DNA of 64,000 nucleotides from the NCBI GenBank assembly GCA_029968055.1, contig JASCNX010000001.1, positions 1,178,001 through 1,242,000 of the forward strand, in the 5' to 3' direction. The position numbers and the translations under genes are program-made. The notes below the pieces were generated by a model. It was not told the DNA's origin. It worked only from the letters and a program-made list of their open reading frames with translations, and did not search any database. The DNA comes from Xenophilus aerolatus (lineage in GTDB: Bacteria > Pseudomonadota > Gammaproteobacteria > Burkholderiales > Burkholderiaceae_C). Positions 8,937 to 17,002 of this stretch are shown piece after piece; within the stretch, counting starts at the first letter, position 1; every line of letters starts with the position of its first letter.

Positions 8937-9719
8937 ATGCCGCATCGCCGCCGATTCGGACTGATTTCCGCCGCCACCGCTGCGCTCGCCGCGGCGGGCG
9001 TGCCGGGCTGCGGCTGGCTGCCGCGCGAGCCCGTGGCGCCGATGCCGGTGCGGCGCTTCGCCTCCGCCTGCGGCCGCCGCGTCGACACGCTGCTGGTGCT
9101 GCTGCCCGGCCGGGGCATGGGCTTGGGCGAACTCGAGCGGGAAGGCTTCGTCGAGGCCGTCCGGGCACGTCAGCTGGCCGTCGACCTCGTGCTGGCCGAC
9201 GCCCACCTGGCCTATTACAAGAACAGGACGGTGGTGCAGCGCCTGCACGACGACGTGGTGGCACCGGCACGTGCCGAGGGCTACCGGCAGGTGTGGTTGG
9301 CCGGCATCTCACTGGGCGGACTGGGCGCGCTGATCTACGCCGATGAACACCCAGGCGACGTTGCGGGCACCTTGCTGCTGGCGCCCTACCTCGGCGAGCC
9401 CGAGGCGACCCAGGCCATTGCCGCCGAGGGCGGCCTGATGCGCTGGGACGCGCCCCGGGGCGCACTGCCGGACGGGGCCCTCGACCTGCGGCTGTGGCGC
9501 AGCCTGCAGGGCCGGCTCCGCCCGCAAGGCATCCGGCCTTCGCCACTGTTCCTGGGCTACGGACTGCAGGACCGCTTGGCCCCGAGCCACACGCTGCTGG
9601 CACAGGCGCTGCCGCCGACGCAGGTATTCACAGCCCCGGGCGGTCACGACTGGAATCCTTGGCTGGGACTCTGGCAGCGCCTGCTGGACGCGGCGCCGCT
9701 GCCACGCTGCGCGCCCTAG
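8937..9719 (+). CDS. Alpha/beta hydrolase, probable exported lipoprotein
   Basis: A 260-residue alpha/beta hydrolase. The nucleophile elbow is GISLGG (about residue 124) and a late His sits in GGHDW. The N-terminus has MPHRRR, a hydrophobic stretch and AAGVPGCGW, which resembles a lipobox, so it may be a membrane-anchored lipoprotein; Tat export via the RR pair is possible. The substrate is unknown. No Shine-Dalgarno is visible; instead CATACT stands six bases before the ATG, which would fit leaderless transcription. It lies 34 bases after the HpaB-family gene. Confidence 0.75.
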   Translation: MPHRRRFGLISAATAALAAAGVPGCGWLPREPVAPMPVRRFASACGRRVDTLLVLLPGRGMGLGELEREGFVEAVRARQLAVDLVLADAHLAYYKNRTVVQRLHDDVVAPARAEGYRQVWLAGISLGGLGALIYADEHPGDVAGTLLLAPYLGEPEATQAIAAEGGLMRWDAPRGALPDGALDLRLWRSLQGRLRPQGIRPSPLFLGYGLQDRLAPSHTLLAQALPPTQVFTAPGGHDWNPWLGLWQRLLDAAPLPRCAP

Positions 9720-9793
9720 CGCAGGCGGCATCGAATGCATGGCTGCGGGCGAGACGTCAGCGGATGCGCGCGCCCGACCCGGGATGCGACGTT

Positions 9794-10900
9794 TCAGCGC
9801 GGCTGAAGCCGGATCAGCTTGCCGTCCTGTGCGTCGGTCAGCACATAGAGCAGGCCGTCGGTCCCCTGGCGGACGTCACGGATGCGCGCGCGGCCGTCTT
9901 CCAGCAGCTTGTGCTCGGCCACCACTTTGCCGTCCTTGAGTTCAATCCGATCGAGGTAGCCGAACTTGAGCGAGCCGACGAACAGGTTGCCCTTCCATGC
10001 GGCACCGTAGCGGTCGCTGGTCAGGAAAGCCATGCCCGAGGGTGCGATGGACGGCACCCAGTACTTGAGCGGCTGCTCCATGCCGGCCTTGGCCGTGATG
10101 CCCTCCCCGATCTTGCCGCCGCCGTAGTTTTCGCCGTAGGTGATCACCGGCCAGCCGTAGTTGCGACCGGCCTGCGGCACGTTGATCTCGTCACCGCCTT
10201 GCGGGCCGTGCTCGTGCATCCAGAACCTCCCGTCCGGGCCGAGGGTCGCACCCTGCCCGTTGCGATGGCCGTAGCTCCAGATCTCGGGCAGCGCGCCGGC
10301 ACGGTTCGTAAAGGGGTTGTCCGCTGGTGGCCTGCCGTCCTTCTGGAGGCGGATCACCTTGCCGAGATGGTTGTCCAGCGTCTGGGCGTCCTCCTTCCGG
10401 CTGAAGCGGTCCCCCAGGGTCATGAACAGCGTGCCGTCGGGCATCTCGACGATGCGGCAGCCGAAGTGGGCGCGGCTGGCCACCTTGGGCTTCTGGCTGA
10501 AGAGCAGTTGCAGGTTCTCGAGCCGCGTCCGGTCGGCAGACAGTTGCGCCTTGGCCAAGGCCGTGCTGTTGGCGCTGCCGCCGGCGTCGGGCTCGGAGAA
10601 ACAGAAATAAACAGTGCGGTTGCTGGCGAAGGCCGAATCGGTAACGACGTCCAGCAAGCCGCCCTGCCCGCCCGCAGCGATTGCCGGCAAGCCTTGGACG
10701 GGGGGGTTCGCCCGTCCGTCGGGCTCGAGGACGCGCATGCGGCCCGCCTTCTCCGTCACCAGAAAGCGTCCACCGGGCAGGAAGGCCAACGCCCAGGGGC
10801 TTTCAAGCCCGGAAGCAACGACCTCGGGGTTCACCTGCGCCTGCGCTGCACCGACCGCTCCCATGATCAGTCCGACCCAAATGGCGTGTCTTGCCCTCAT
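9794..10900 (-). CDS. PQQ-dependent soluble aldose sugar dehydrogenase-like protein
   Basis: A secreted six-bladed beta-propeller of the glucose/sorbosone dehydrogenase family (YliI/Asd type). These oxidise aldoses with pyrroloquinoline quinone in the periplasm. It is 368 residues with a clear signal peptide cut after AAQA. Family landmarks are LESPWALAFLPGGRFLVTEKAG, YSYGHRNGQG, HEHGPQGGDEIN and YGWPVITYGENYGG. The start has AAAGGA at seven bases; a GTG two codons upstream is less likely. No PQQ biosynthesis genes are in the window. It faces away from the NlpC/P60 gene across a 215-base AT-rich gap. Confidence 0.88.
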   Translation of the reverse strand: MRARHAIWVGLIMGAVGAAQAQVNPEVVASGLESPWALAFLPGGRFLVTEKAGRMRVLEPDGRANPPVQGLPAIAAGGQGGLLDVVTDSAFASNRTVYFCFSEPDAGGSANSTALAKAQLSADRTRLENLQLLFSQKPKVASRAHFGCRIVEMPDGTLFMTLGDRFSRKEDAQTLDNHLGKVIRLQKDGRPPADNPFTNRAGALPEIWSYGHRNGQGATLGPDGRFWMHEHGPQGGDEINVPQAGRNYGWPVITYGENYGGGKIGEGITAKAGMEQPLKYWVPSIAPSGMAFLTSDRYGAAWKGNLFVGSLKFGYLDRIELKDGKVVAEHKLLEDGRARIRDVRQGTDGLLYVLTDAQDGKLIRLQPR

Positions 10901-11015
10901 ATGCACATCCTTTGCCGCAAAAAGAAAACTTTGTCGTTAACTTACGGGCAAGTGCGTATCGAGCGATGAATGACCCCAGGCAATGAAAAACGCTCCTGTT
11001 ACAACTTTAATTTTG

Positions 11016-11026
11016 TTGCAGTGCAA
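11016..11026. promoter_or_regulatory. Perfect 11-bp palindrome TTGCAGTGCAA
   Basis: TTGCA-G-TGCAA is a perfect dyad in the AT-rich gap upstream of the NlpC/P60 gene. From memory it resembles operator motifs attributed to the PHA regulator PhaR in betaproteobacteria; that link is inference. A related motif precedes phaZ. Confidence 0.35.
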
Positions 11027-11078
11027 TAAATTCAATAAAATCAACGGGTTACAATACGTTTTGAATCAATATTCCAAA

Positions 11079-11107
11079 TTGACATCGTTCTGTGTCATCA
11101 ATATCCT
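11079..11107 (+). promoter_or_regulatory. Sigma-70 promoter of the NlpC/P60 gene
   Basis: A consensus -35 TTGACA and a -10 TATCCT are separated by exactly 17 bases inside an AT-rich stretch. The predicted transcription start lies two or three bases before the ATG at 11116, so the transcript would be essentially leaderless. No ribosome binding site is visible. Confidence 0.6.
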
Positions 11108-11115
11108 ACGCGCCC

Positions 11116-11664
11116 ATGCGTCAAATTGTCCTTTCCGTTCTGGCCCTCGCCCTTGCCGCCTCTGCGTATGCAGCCCCGCAGCCGAACCAGGCCGATGACA
11201 TGGACAAGACCCTGGCCGATCGAGGCTTTATGGGCCACATCGACAACGTGCGCCATGCAGTGAGCGACCGCACGTCCGAGTTGGTGGTCAGCGCGATGGG
11301 CTTCCTGGGCGTTCCCTACCGCCGTGGCGGCAACAGTGCCGAAACGGGCTTCGACTGCAGCGGCTTCGTTCGCGCCATGTACAACAAGTCGGTGGGCCTC
11401 CTGCTGCCCCGACGCGCCGAAGAACAGGCGGCGGCCACCGAGAAAATCGATCGCAGCGACCTCAAGCCCGGCGACCTGGTCTTCTTCAACACCATGCGCC
11501 GCGCCTTCAGCCATGTCGGCATCTACATCGGCGACGGCAAGTTCATCCATTCCCCGCGCTCCGGCTCGGAAGTCCGTGTCGAAGACATGAACGGCAGCTA
11601 CTGGCAGCGCCGTTTCAATGGCGCCCGCCGCGTCATCGAGGACAACAAAACGGCCGGCGAATAA
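11116..11664 (+). CDS. NlpC/P60 family cell-wall peptidase
   Basis: Exported C40 cysteine peptidase that probably cleaves peptidoglycan stem peptides. It is 182 residues: a signal peptide (MRQIVLSVLALALAASAYA), then an NlpC/P60 domain. The catalytic Cys is in FDCSGFVR, the His in FSHVGIYIG, and a third polar residue follows in FIHSPRSG. A GTG eight codons upstream is open, but the ATG sits right at the signal peptide. The gene stands alone, with its own strong promoter and a perfect terminator 22 bases after the stop. Confidence 0.9.
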   Translation: MRQIVLSVLALALAASAYAAPQPNQADDMDKTLADRGFMGHIDNVRHAVSDRTSELVVSAMGFLGVPYRRGGNSAETGFDCSGFVRAMYNKSVGLLLPRRAEEQAAATEKIDRSDLKPGDLVFFNTMRRAFSHVGIYIGDGKFIHSPRSGSEVRVEDMNGSYWQRRFNGARRVIEDNKTAGE

Positions 11665-11685
11665 GCGCCCACCCGACGCCAGACG

Positions 11686-11711
11686 AATCCCGCACGCCGC
11701 GGGATTTTTTT
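11686..11711 (+). terminator. Rho-independent terminator after the NlpC/P60 gene
   Basis: Perfect 8-bp stem AATCCCGC/GCGGGATT with loop ACGCC, running into seven T residues. Confidence 0.85.
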
Positions 11712-11726
11712 CGTCCGCCGCGCGCG

Positions 11727-12686
11727 TCAGTCCATCCGGTAGATCAGCACCTTTAGCGCCCGTTCGGGAGCCGCATCCGCAAAGGCCGGCGGATTGGCCA
11801 GACGCAGGGCGAAGCGCAGCGCCGGTGCCTCGGCCTGCACCAGCGCCTGCAGAAACTCCGGGCCCAGTTCCGGCGCGTTGAGGCACAGCATCGCGTGCCC
11901 GCCAGGCGCCAGCAAATCGGGCAGGCGCCGCACGATGCGCGCGTAGTCCTTGGTGGCGACGAAGCTGCCTTTCTGGAAGCTCGGCGGATCGACGATGGCG
12001 AGCGCATAGGGCCCCTCGCGGCCGATGCGCCCCCAGGATTTGAAGATGTCGTGCCCCAGGAAGCTGGCGCCGCCCTCGAGACCGTTGAGCCGGTGGTTCT
12101 GCTGCCCGATGGCCAGGGCACCGCTGCTCATGTCCATGTTCAGCACCTGATCGGCGCCGGCGTGCAGCGCCGCCACCGAGAACGCACAGGTGTAGGCGAA
12201 AAGGTTCAGCACCTTCAGACGCGGCGCCCAGCCGCCGCTGGCGCGTGCCCCGGCATCGGTGGCCACGCGCGCCGCGATGTGGTCTCGTACCCAGCGCCGG
12301 CCCGCCGCCATGTCGAGGAAGAGGCCGTGGTTCTGGCCGCGCAGCACGTGCACGCGGTAGCGCAGCCCGTCCTCGATCACGTCGTGCGGATCGGGCACCG
12401 AGCCAGCCATGAGCCGCGTCTCGCTGCGGCCGCCGCCTTCGCGCACCTGCAGCACCCAGTTCAGCGGCCCGGCATCGAGCTGCCGCCAACGCTCGGCCAG
12501 CGCTTCGCCGACGGCGTCGATCTCGGCCTGTGCCATCGTGCGGAAGCTGGTGAGCAACAGCACGGGCGGGTACGCGTCGAGGGACCAGTGCTCGCAGCCC
12601 GGGTGCAGGCCGCCGCGGCCGTGGAACAGGCGCGCGGCCTCGGTCGGTCGGTCCATGCGCGCGATGGCATCGAGCAGGGGCTGCAT
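11727..12686 (-). CDS. Class I SAM-dependent methyltransferase (RlmI/RlmK-like)
   Basis: A 319-residue Rossmann-fold methyltransferase resembling the C-terminal part of the 23S rRNA cytosine methyltransferases RlmI and RlmK. The SAM-binding motif is VLNLFAYTCAFSVAALHAGAD. It is followed by NMDMSSGAL and the catalytic-site motif DPPSFQKGSF. There is no N-terminal PUA domain, unlike RlmI, so the substrate is uncertain. It lies 83 bases after lpdA on the same strand and may be read from the pdh operon. A TTG seven codons upstream is an alternative start. Confidence 0.8.
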   Translation of the reverse strand: MQPLLDAIARMDRPTEAARLFHGRGGLHPGCEHWSLDAYPPVLLLTSFRTMAQAEIDAVGEALAERWRQLDAGPLNWVLQVREGGGRSETRLMAGSVPDPHDVIEDGLRYRVHVLRGQNHGLFLDMAAGRRWVRDHIAARVATDAGARASGGWAPRLKVLNLFAYTCAFSVAALHAGADQVLNMDMSSGALAIGQQNHRLNGLEGGASFLGHDIFKSWGRIGREGPYALAIVDPPSFQKGSFVATKDYARIVRRLPDLLAPGGHAMLCLNAPELGPEFLQALVQAEAPALRFALRLANPPAFADAAPERALKVLIYRMD

Positions 12687-12769
12687 GTGAATGTCTGGAA
12701 TGGACAAGGCCGCGCAACCCACATCGGGATTGCGCGGCCGCGGGTCGAACGGATTGCGATCCGGGGCCT

Positions 12770-14608
12770 TCAGCCGGCCTTCTTCTGCGGCGGCAGGTCG
12801 GTGCAGGTGCCGTGCGCCACCTCGGCCGCCATGCCGATCGATTCGCCCAGCGTGGGGTGCGGGTGGATGGTCTTGCCGATGTCGATCTCGTCGGCGCCCA
12901 TCTCGATAGCCAGCGCAATCTCGCCGATCATGTCGCCGGCGTGCGTACCGACGATGCCGCCACCGAGGATGCGATGCGTCTCGGCGTCGAACAACAGCTT
13001 GGTGAAGCCTTCGTCGCGCGTGTTGGCGATGGCCCGGCCCGACGCGGTCCATGGGAAGTGGCCCTTCTTGACCTTGATCCCCTCGGCCTTGGCCTGGTCC
13101 TCGGTCAGGCCCACCCAGGCCACTTCGGGGTCGGTGTAAGCGACGCTCGGGATCACGCGGGCGTTGAAGGCGGCCGCGGCCAGTTCCTTGTTGCCCTGCT
13201 GCTCGCCGGCGATGACCTCGGCGGCGACGTGCGCCTCGTGCACCGCCTTGTGGGCCAGCATCGGCTGGCCGACGATGTCGCCAATGGCGAAGATGTTCTG
13301 CACGTTGGTGCGCATCTGGATGTCGACCGGGATGAAGCCGCGGTCGCTCACCGTCACGCCGGCCTTGTCGGCGCCGATCTTCTTGCCGTTCGGGCTGCGG
13401 CCCACGGCCTGAAGCACGAGGTCGTAGACCTGCGGCTCCTTGGGCGCGTTGGCGCCCTCGAACATGACCCTGATGCCGTCCTTCGTCGCCTCGGCGCCGA
13501 CGGTCTTGGTGCCGGTCATGATGTTGTCGAAACGCGGCGCGTTCATCTTCTGCCAGACCTTCACCAGGTCGCGGTCCGCGCCCTGCATGAGGCCATCGAG
13601 CATCTCGACCACATCGAGGCGCGCGCCCAGCGTGGAGTACACCGTGCCCATTTCCAGGCCGATGATGCCGCCGCCCAGGATCAGCATGCGCTTGGGGTCG
13701 GTGCCCATCTCCAGCGCGCCGGTCGAGTCGACCACGCGCGGGTCGTCCTTCGGCATGAAGGGCAGGCTCACCGCCTGCGAGCCTGCCGCGATGATGGCGT
13801 TGCGGAACTTGACGACCTTCTTGCTGCCGGTCGTTTCCGAGCCGCTGCCCGTGGTCTCGTCCACCTCCAGATGGTAGGCATCGAGGAAGGTGCCCAGGCC
13901 GCGCACGGTGGTCACCTTGCGCATCTTCGCCATCGCGGTGAGGCCGCCCGTGAGCTTGCCCACCACCTTGTTCTTGTGGGCCAGCAGCTTGGCACGGTCG
14001 ATCTTGGGCGCGGCGTAGTCGATGCCCAGGTCGGCGAAGTGCTTGACCTCGTCCATCACGGCCGCGACGTGCAGCAGCGCCTTGGAAGGGATGCAGCCCA
14101 CGTTCAGGCACACGCCGCCGAGCGTGGCGTAGCGTTCGACCAGCACCGTCTTCATGCCCAGGTCGGCCGAGCGGAAGGCGGCCGAATAACCGCCGGGCCC
14201 AGCGCCGAGCACCAGCGTGTCGCACTCGATGTCGACCTTGCCGGTGTAGGTGGATGCGGCGGATTGGACGGCCGGCGCGGCCGATGGGGCGGGCGCCGGA
14301 GCCGCCTTGGGCGCAGACCCTGCCGGAGCCGGAGCCGCCGCCGGTGCAGGCGCAGGGGCCGACGCACCCTCGGTCGCCTCGACCGTGAGCACCACCGAGC
14401 CTTCGCTCACCTTGTCGCCGACCTTCACGGCCACCGACTTCACCACGCCGGCATGGCTCGACGGAATCTCCATCGAGGCCTTGTCGGACTCGACGGTGAT
14501 GAGCGACTGCTCGACCTTGACCGTATCGCCGGGCTTGACCAGCACCTCGATCACGGCGACTTCGCTGAAATCGCCGATGTCCGGCACCTTGACCTGTTGT
14601 TCGCTCAT
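12770..14608 (-). CDS. lpdA: Dihydrolipoamide dehydrogenase (E3) with N-terminal lipoyl domain
   Basis: E3 flavoprotein that reoxidises dihydrolipoamide and passes electrons to NAD+. It is 612 residues because of an extra N-terminal lipoyl domain (residues 1-80, lipoyl Lys43 in VESDKAS) joined by a long Ala/Pro linker. The core has the FAD motif [14 protein letters not shown], the redox-active [13 protein letters not shown], the NAD motif [13 protein letters not shown] and the C-terminal HPHPTLGES with its catalytic His. Lipoyl-E3 architecture is known in some betaproteobacterial pyruvate dehydrogenases. It is the fourth gene of the pdh operon, 47 bases after BPH. Confidence 0.96.
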   Translation of the reverse strand: MSEQQVKVPDIGDFSEVAVIEVLVKPGDTVKVEQSLITVESDKASMEIPSSHAGVVKSVAVKVGDKVSEGSVVLTVEATEGASAPAPAPAAAPAPAGSAPKAAPAPAPSAAPAVQSAASTYTGKVDIECDTLVLGAGPGGYSAAFRSADLGMKTVLVERYATLGGVCLNVGCIPSKALLHVAAVMDEVKHFADLGIDYAAPKIDRAKLLAHKNKVVGKLTGGLTAMAKMRKVTTVRGLGTFLDAYHLEVDETTGSGSETTGSKKVVKFRNAIIAAGSQAVSLPFMPKDDPRVVDSTGALEMGTDPKRMLILGGGIIGLEMGTVYSTLGARLDVVEMLDGLMQGADRDLVKVWQKMNAPRFDNIMTGTKTVGAEATKDGIRVMFEGANAPKEPQVYDLVLQAVGRSPNGKKIGADKAGVTVSDRGFIPVDIQMRTNVQNIFAIGDIVGQPMLAHKAVHEAHVAAEVIAGEQQGNKELAAAAFNARVIPSVAYTDPEVAWVGLTEDQAKAEGIKVKKGHFPWTASGRAIANTRDEGFTKLLFDAETHRILGGGIVGTHAGDMIGEIALAIEMGADEIDIGKTIHPHPTLGESIGMAAEVAHGTCTDLPPQKKAG

Positions 14609-14655
14609 GTGCTGTCCCCTATCAGTGTTCCGTATGCGGGTGCCGAACTCGCGGT

Positions 14656-15243
14656 TCAGCCACCCTTGAGTTTGAGAGTGATGATTTCGAGCGGGCCCGC
14701 CGTGCTGCGGTCGAACTCGCAACCCGCCGCCAGGCCCGCCTCGGCCACTTCACGCGCGCCCTTGGCGCGACCGTACGCGGCATGCATCGCGCCGAGCGCG
14801 AAGCTGCGGCCCGAGCCGATGCTCCAGAATTCCTTGAACTCGAAGACCTCGCGGTAGCTGTAGACACCATAGATGCCGCTCGCGTTGGCCAGCAGCAGGC
14901 TGAACTGGCTGGACTCGTAGGGGTCGTGGTCCTCCTCCTTGGTCTGGAGGAAGAACGTCTCCTTGAGCACCGGGTGCAGCTTGGTGAAGGTGAGGAACAC
15001 CTCGTCCTTGCTGCCCAGGCGGATGTCGGCCTTGGGCATCGCCGCCAGCGCATGCCGCAGCACCGGGAAGTGCGCGATCGAGCCGGAGGCAGCGAACACG
15101 TTGCGGCCATTCGCACCATCGATGGTGAACAGCTTGCGGTTGTCCTCCGATCGGTGCGACAGCCGCGTGTCCCCGAAGGTCACGAGCGTGTCGGCACCGA
15201 TCGCCACCTGGCCGCCCTTGCGAACGGCCACCACGGTTGTCAT
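14656..15243 (-). CDS. Betaproteobacterial proteasome homologue (BPH), HslV-like N-terminal threonine peptidase
   Basis: A 195-residue Ntn-hydrolase of the proteasome beta-subunit fold. It starts [19 protein letters not shown]: after Met removal Thr1 is the nucleophile and Asp17 is in the expected place, as in HslV. The ungapped equivalent of HslV Lys33 is Asp, with a Lys three residues later (NRKL). It differs from HslV in its longer central segment ([17 protein letters not shown]) and ends [14 protein letters not shown] proteins are reported to form double rings and to descend from HslV; no ATPase partner is established to my knowledge. The gene lies between aceF (19 bases) and lpdA (47 bases), clearly within the pdh operon. 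No hslU is in the window. Confidence 0.85.
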   Translation of the reverse strand: MTTVVAVRKGGQVAIGADTLVTFGDTRLSHRSEDNRKLFTIDGANGRNVFAASGSIAHFPVLRHALAAMPKADIRLGSKDEVFLTFTKLHPVLKETFFLQTKEEDHDPYESSQFSLLLANASGIYGVYSYREVFEFKEFWSIGSGRSFALGAMHAAYGRAKGAREVAEAGLAAGCEFDRSTAGPLEIITLKLKGG

Positions 15244-15262
15244 GGCTTCTGCCGGCCTCGCG

Positions 15263-16957
15263 TCAGAGGACGATGCGGCGGTAGTCCGCCAGCAGCTGGC
15301 CCAGGTGCGCGTTGAAGCGCGCCGCGGCGGCGCCGTCGATCACGCGATGGTCGTACGACAGCGACAGCGGCAGCACCAGACGCGGCACGAACTGCTTGCC
15401 GTCCCACACCGGCTTCATCTGGCCCTTCGACAGGCCCAGGATGGCGACCTCGGGCGCGTTGATGATCGGCGTGAAGTGCGTGCCGCCGATGCCGCCGAGC
15501 GAGCTGATCGAGAAGCAGCCGCCCTGCATGTCGGCCGAGCCCAGCTTGCCGTCGCGCGCCTTCTTGGCCAGATCGCCCATCTCCTGGCTGATCTGGATGA
15601 TGCCCTTCTTGTCGGCGTCCTTGAGCACCGGCACCACCAGGCCGTTGGGCGTGTCCGCCGCGAAGCCGATGTTGAAGTACTGCTTGTAGACCAGCGTGTC
15701 GCCGTCCAGGCTGGTGTTGAACTCGGGAAACTTCTTCAGCGCCGCGACCACCGCCTTGATGACGAAGGCCAGCATGGTCACCTTGACGCCCGACTTCTCG
15801 TTCTCTTTGTTGGTGGAGACGCGGAAGGCTTCGAGCTCGGTGATGTCGGCCTCGTCGTTGTTGGTGACGTGCGGGATCATCACCCAGTTGCGGTGCAGGT
15901 TGGCGCCGCTGAGCTTCTTGATGCGCGAGAGGTCCTTGCGCTCCACCGCGCCGAACTTGGTGAAGTCCACCTTCGGCCAGGGGATGAGACCCAGCGCCGC
16001 GCCGTCGGCCCCGCCACCGCCGGCGGGTGCCTTGGCGGCCGACGCCTTGGTCTGCGTGGCACCGCTCATCACGGCCTGGGTGAAGGCCTGGACGTCGGCT
16101 TCGGTGATGCGGCCCTTGGGGCCGGAACCCTTGACTTCGTCCAGCGGCACGCCGAGTTCGCGCGCGAACTTGCGCACCGAGGGCGAGGCATGCGGCAGGC
16201 TGCCGGTGGGTGCCTTGGTGGGGTCGTGCGCCGGTGCGGCCGCCACAGGGGCAGCAGCAGCGGGCGCGGGTGCAGGCGCAGGTGCGGGCGACGACGCCGA
16301 TGCGGCGGGCGCGGGCGCGGGCGTGGCGGCGGCCGGCGCGGGCGCGGCGGAGCCCCCTGCCCCCTCCAGCACCGCGATCAGGTCGCCGATGTTGACCGTG
16401 TCGCCGACCTTGACCTTCAGTTCCTTGAGCGTGCCCGCCGCGGACGACGGAATTTCCATCGACGCCTTGTCGGACTCGACGGTGATGAGCGACTGCTCTT
16501 CCTTGATGGTATCGCCGGGCTTGACCAGCACCTCGATGACGGCGACGTCCTTGAAGTCGCCGATATCGGGCACCTTGACCTCGACCGGGCCCGACGAGGC
16601 GCTCGCTCCCGCGCTCGTCGCACCCTGCGCAGGCGCAGCGGGCGCCGGAGCCTCCTTGGGTGCCGGAGCCGGCGCGGCCGCAGGGGCCGGCGCAGGCGAC
16701 GGGGCGGCAGCGCCCGCACCCTCCGCTTCGAGGACCAGCACCACGGAGCCTTCGCTCACCTTCGCACCGACATCGACCTTCAGTTCCTTCACCACGCCGG
16801 CGGCCGACGACGGGATCTCCATCGATGCCTTGTCCGACTCGACCGTGATCAGCGACTGCTCGGCCTTGACCGTATCGCCCACCTTCACCAGCACCTCGAT
16901 CACCGCGACTTCGTCGAAATCGCCGATGTCCGGCACCTTCACTTCAATGGCTGCCAT
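15263..16957 (-). CDS. aceF: Pyruvate dehydrogenase E2, dihydrolipoyllysine acetyltransferase
   Basis: E2 core of the pyruvate dehydrogenase complex, transferring acetyl groups to CoA. It is 564 residues with two lipoyl domains (lipoyl Lys43 and Lys164, both in [13 protein letters not shown]), each followed by an Ala/Pro linker. A binding domain ([23 protein letters not shown]) precedes the catalytic domain, which ends with the SYDHRVIDG motif. A GGGAGA ribosome site precedes the ATG. It is 45 bases after aceE and 19 before BPH. The lipoyl domains closely match the one on LpdA. Confidence 0.96.
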   Translation of the reverse strand: MAAIEVKVPDIGDFDEVAVIEVLVKVGDTVKAEQSLITVESDKASMEIPSSAAGVVKELKVDVGAKVSEGSVVLVLEAEGAGAAAPSPAPAPAAAPAPAPKEAPAPAAPAQGATSAGASASSGPVEVKVPDIGDFKDVAVIEVLVKPGDTIKEEQSLITVESDKASMEIPSSAAGTLKELKVKVGDTVNIGDLIAVLEGAGGSAAPAPAAATPAPAPAASASSPAPAPAPAPAAAAPVAAAPAHDPTKAPTGSLPHASPSVRKFARELGVPLDEVKGSGPKGRITEADVQAFTQAVMSGATQTKASAAKAPAGGGGADGAALGLIPWPKVDFTKFGAVERKDLSRIKKLSGANLHRNWVMIPHVTNNDEADITELEAFRVSTNKENEKSGVKVTMLAFVIKAVVAALKKFPEFNTSLDGDTLVYKQYFNIGFAADTPNGLVVPVLKDADKKGIIQISQEMGDLAKKARDGKLGSADMQGGCFSISSLGGIGGTHFTPIINAPEVAILGLSKGQMKPVWDGKQFVPRLVLPLSLSYDHRVIDGAAAARFNAHLGQLLADYRRIVL

Positions 16958-17002
16958 GTTCCGTGTCTCCCGCCAGAAAGGCGTGTGTGTTCTGGTTGTT
17001 GA

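Noticed and set aside
14656-15243. Calling the threonine peptidase HslV
   Set aside because: The N-terminus is HslV-like, but the middle and end differ, no hslU is adjacent and the text fits BPH better.
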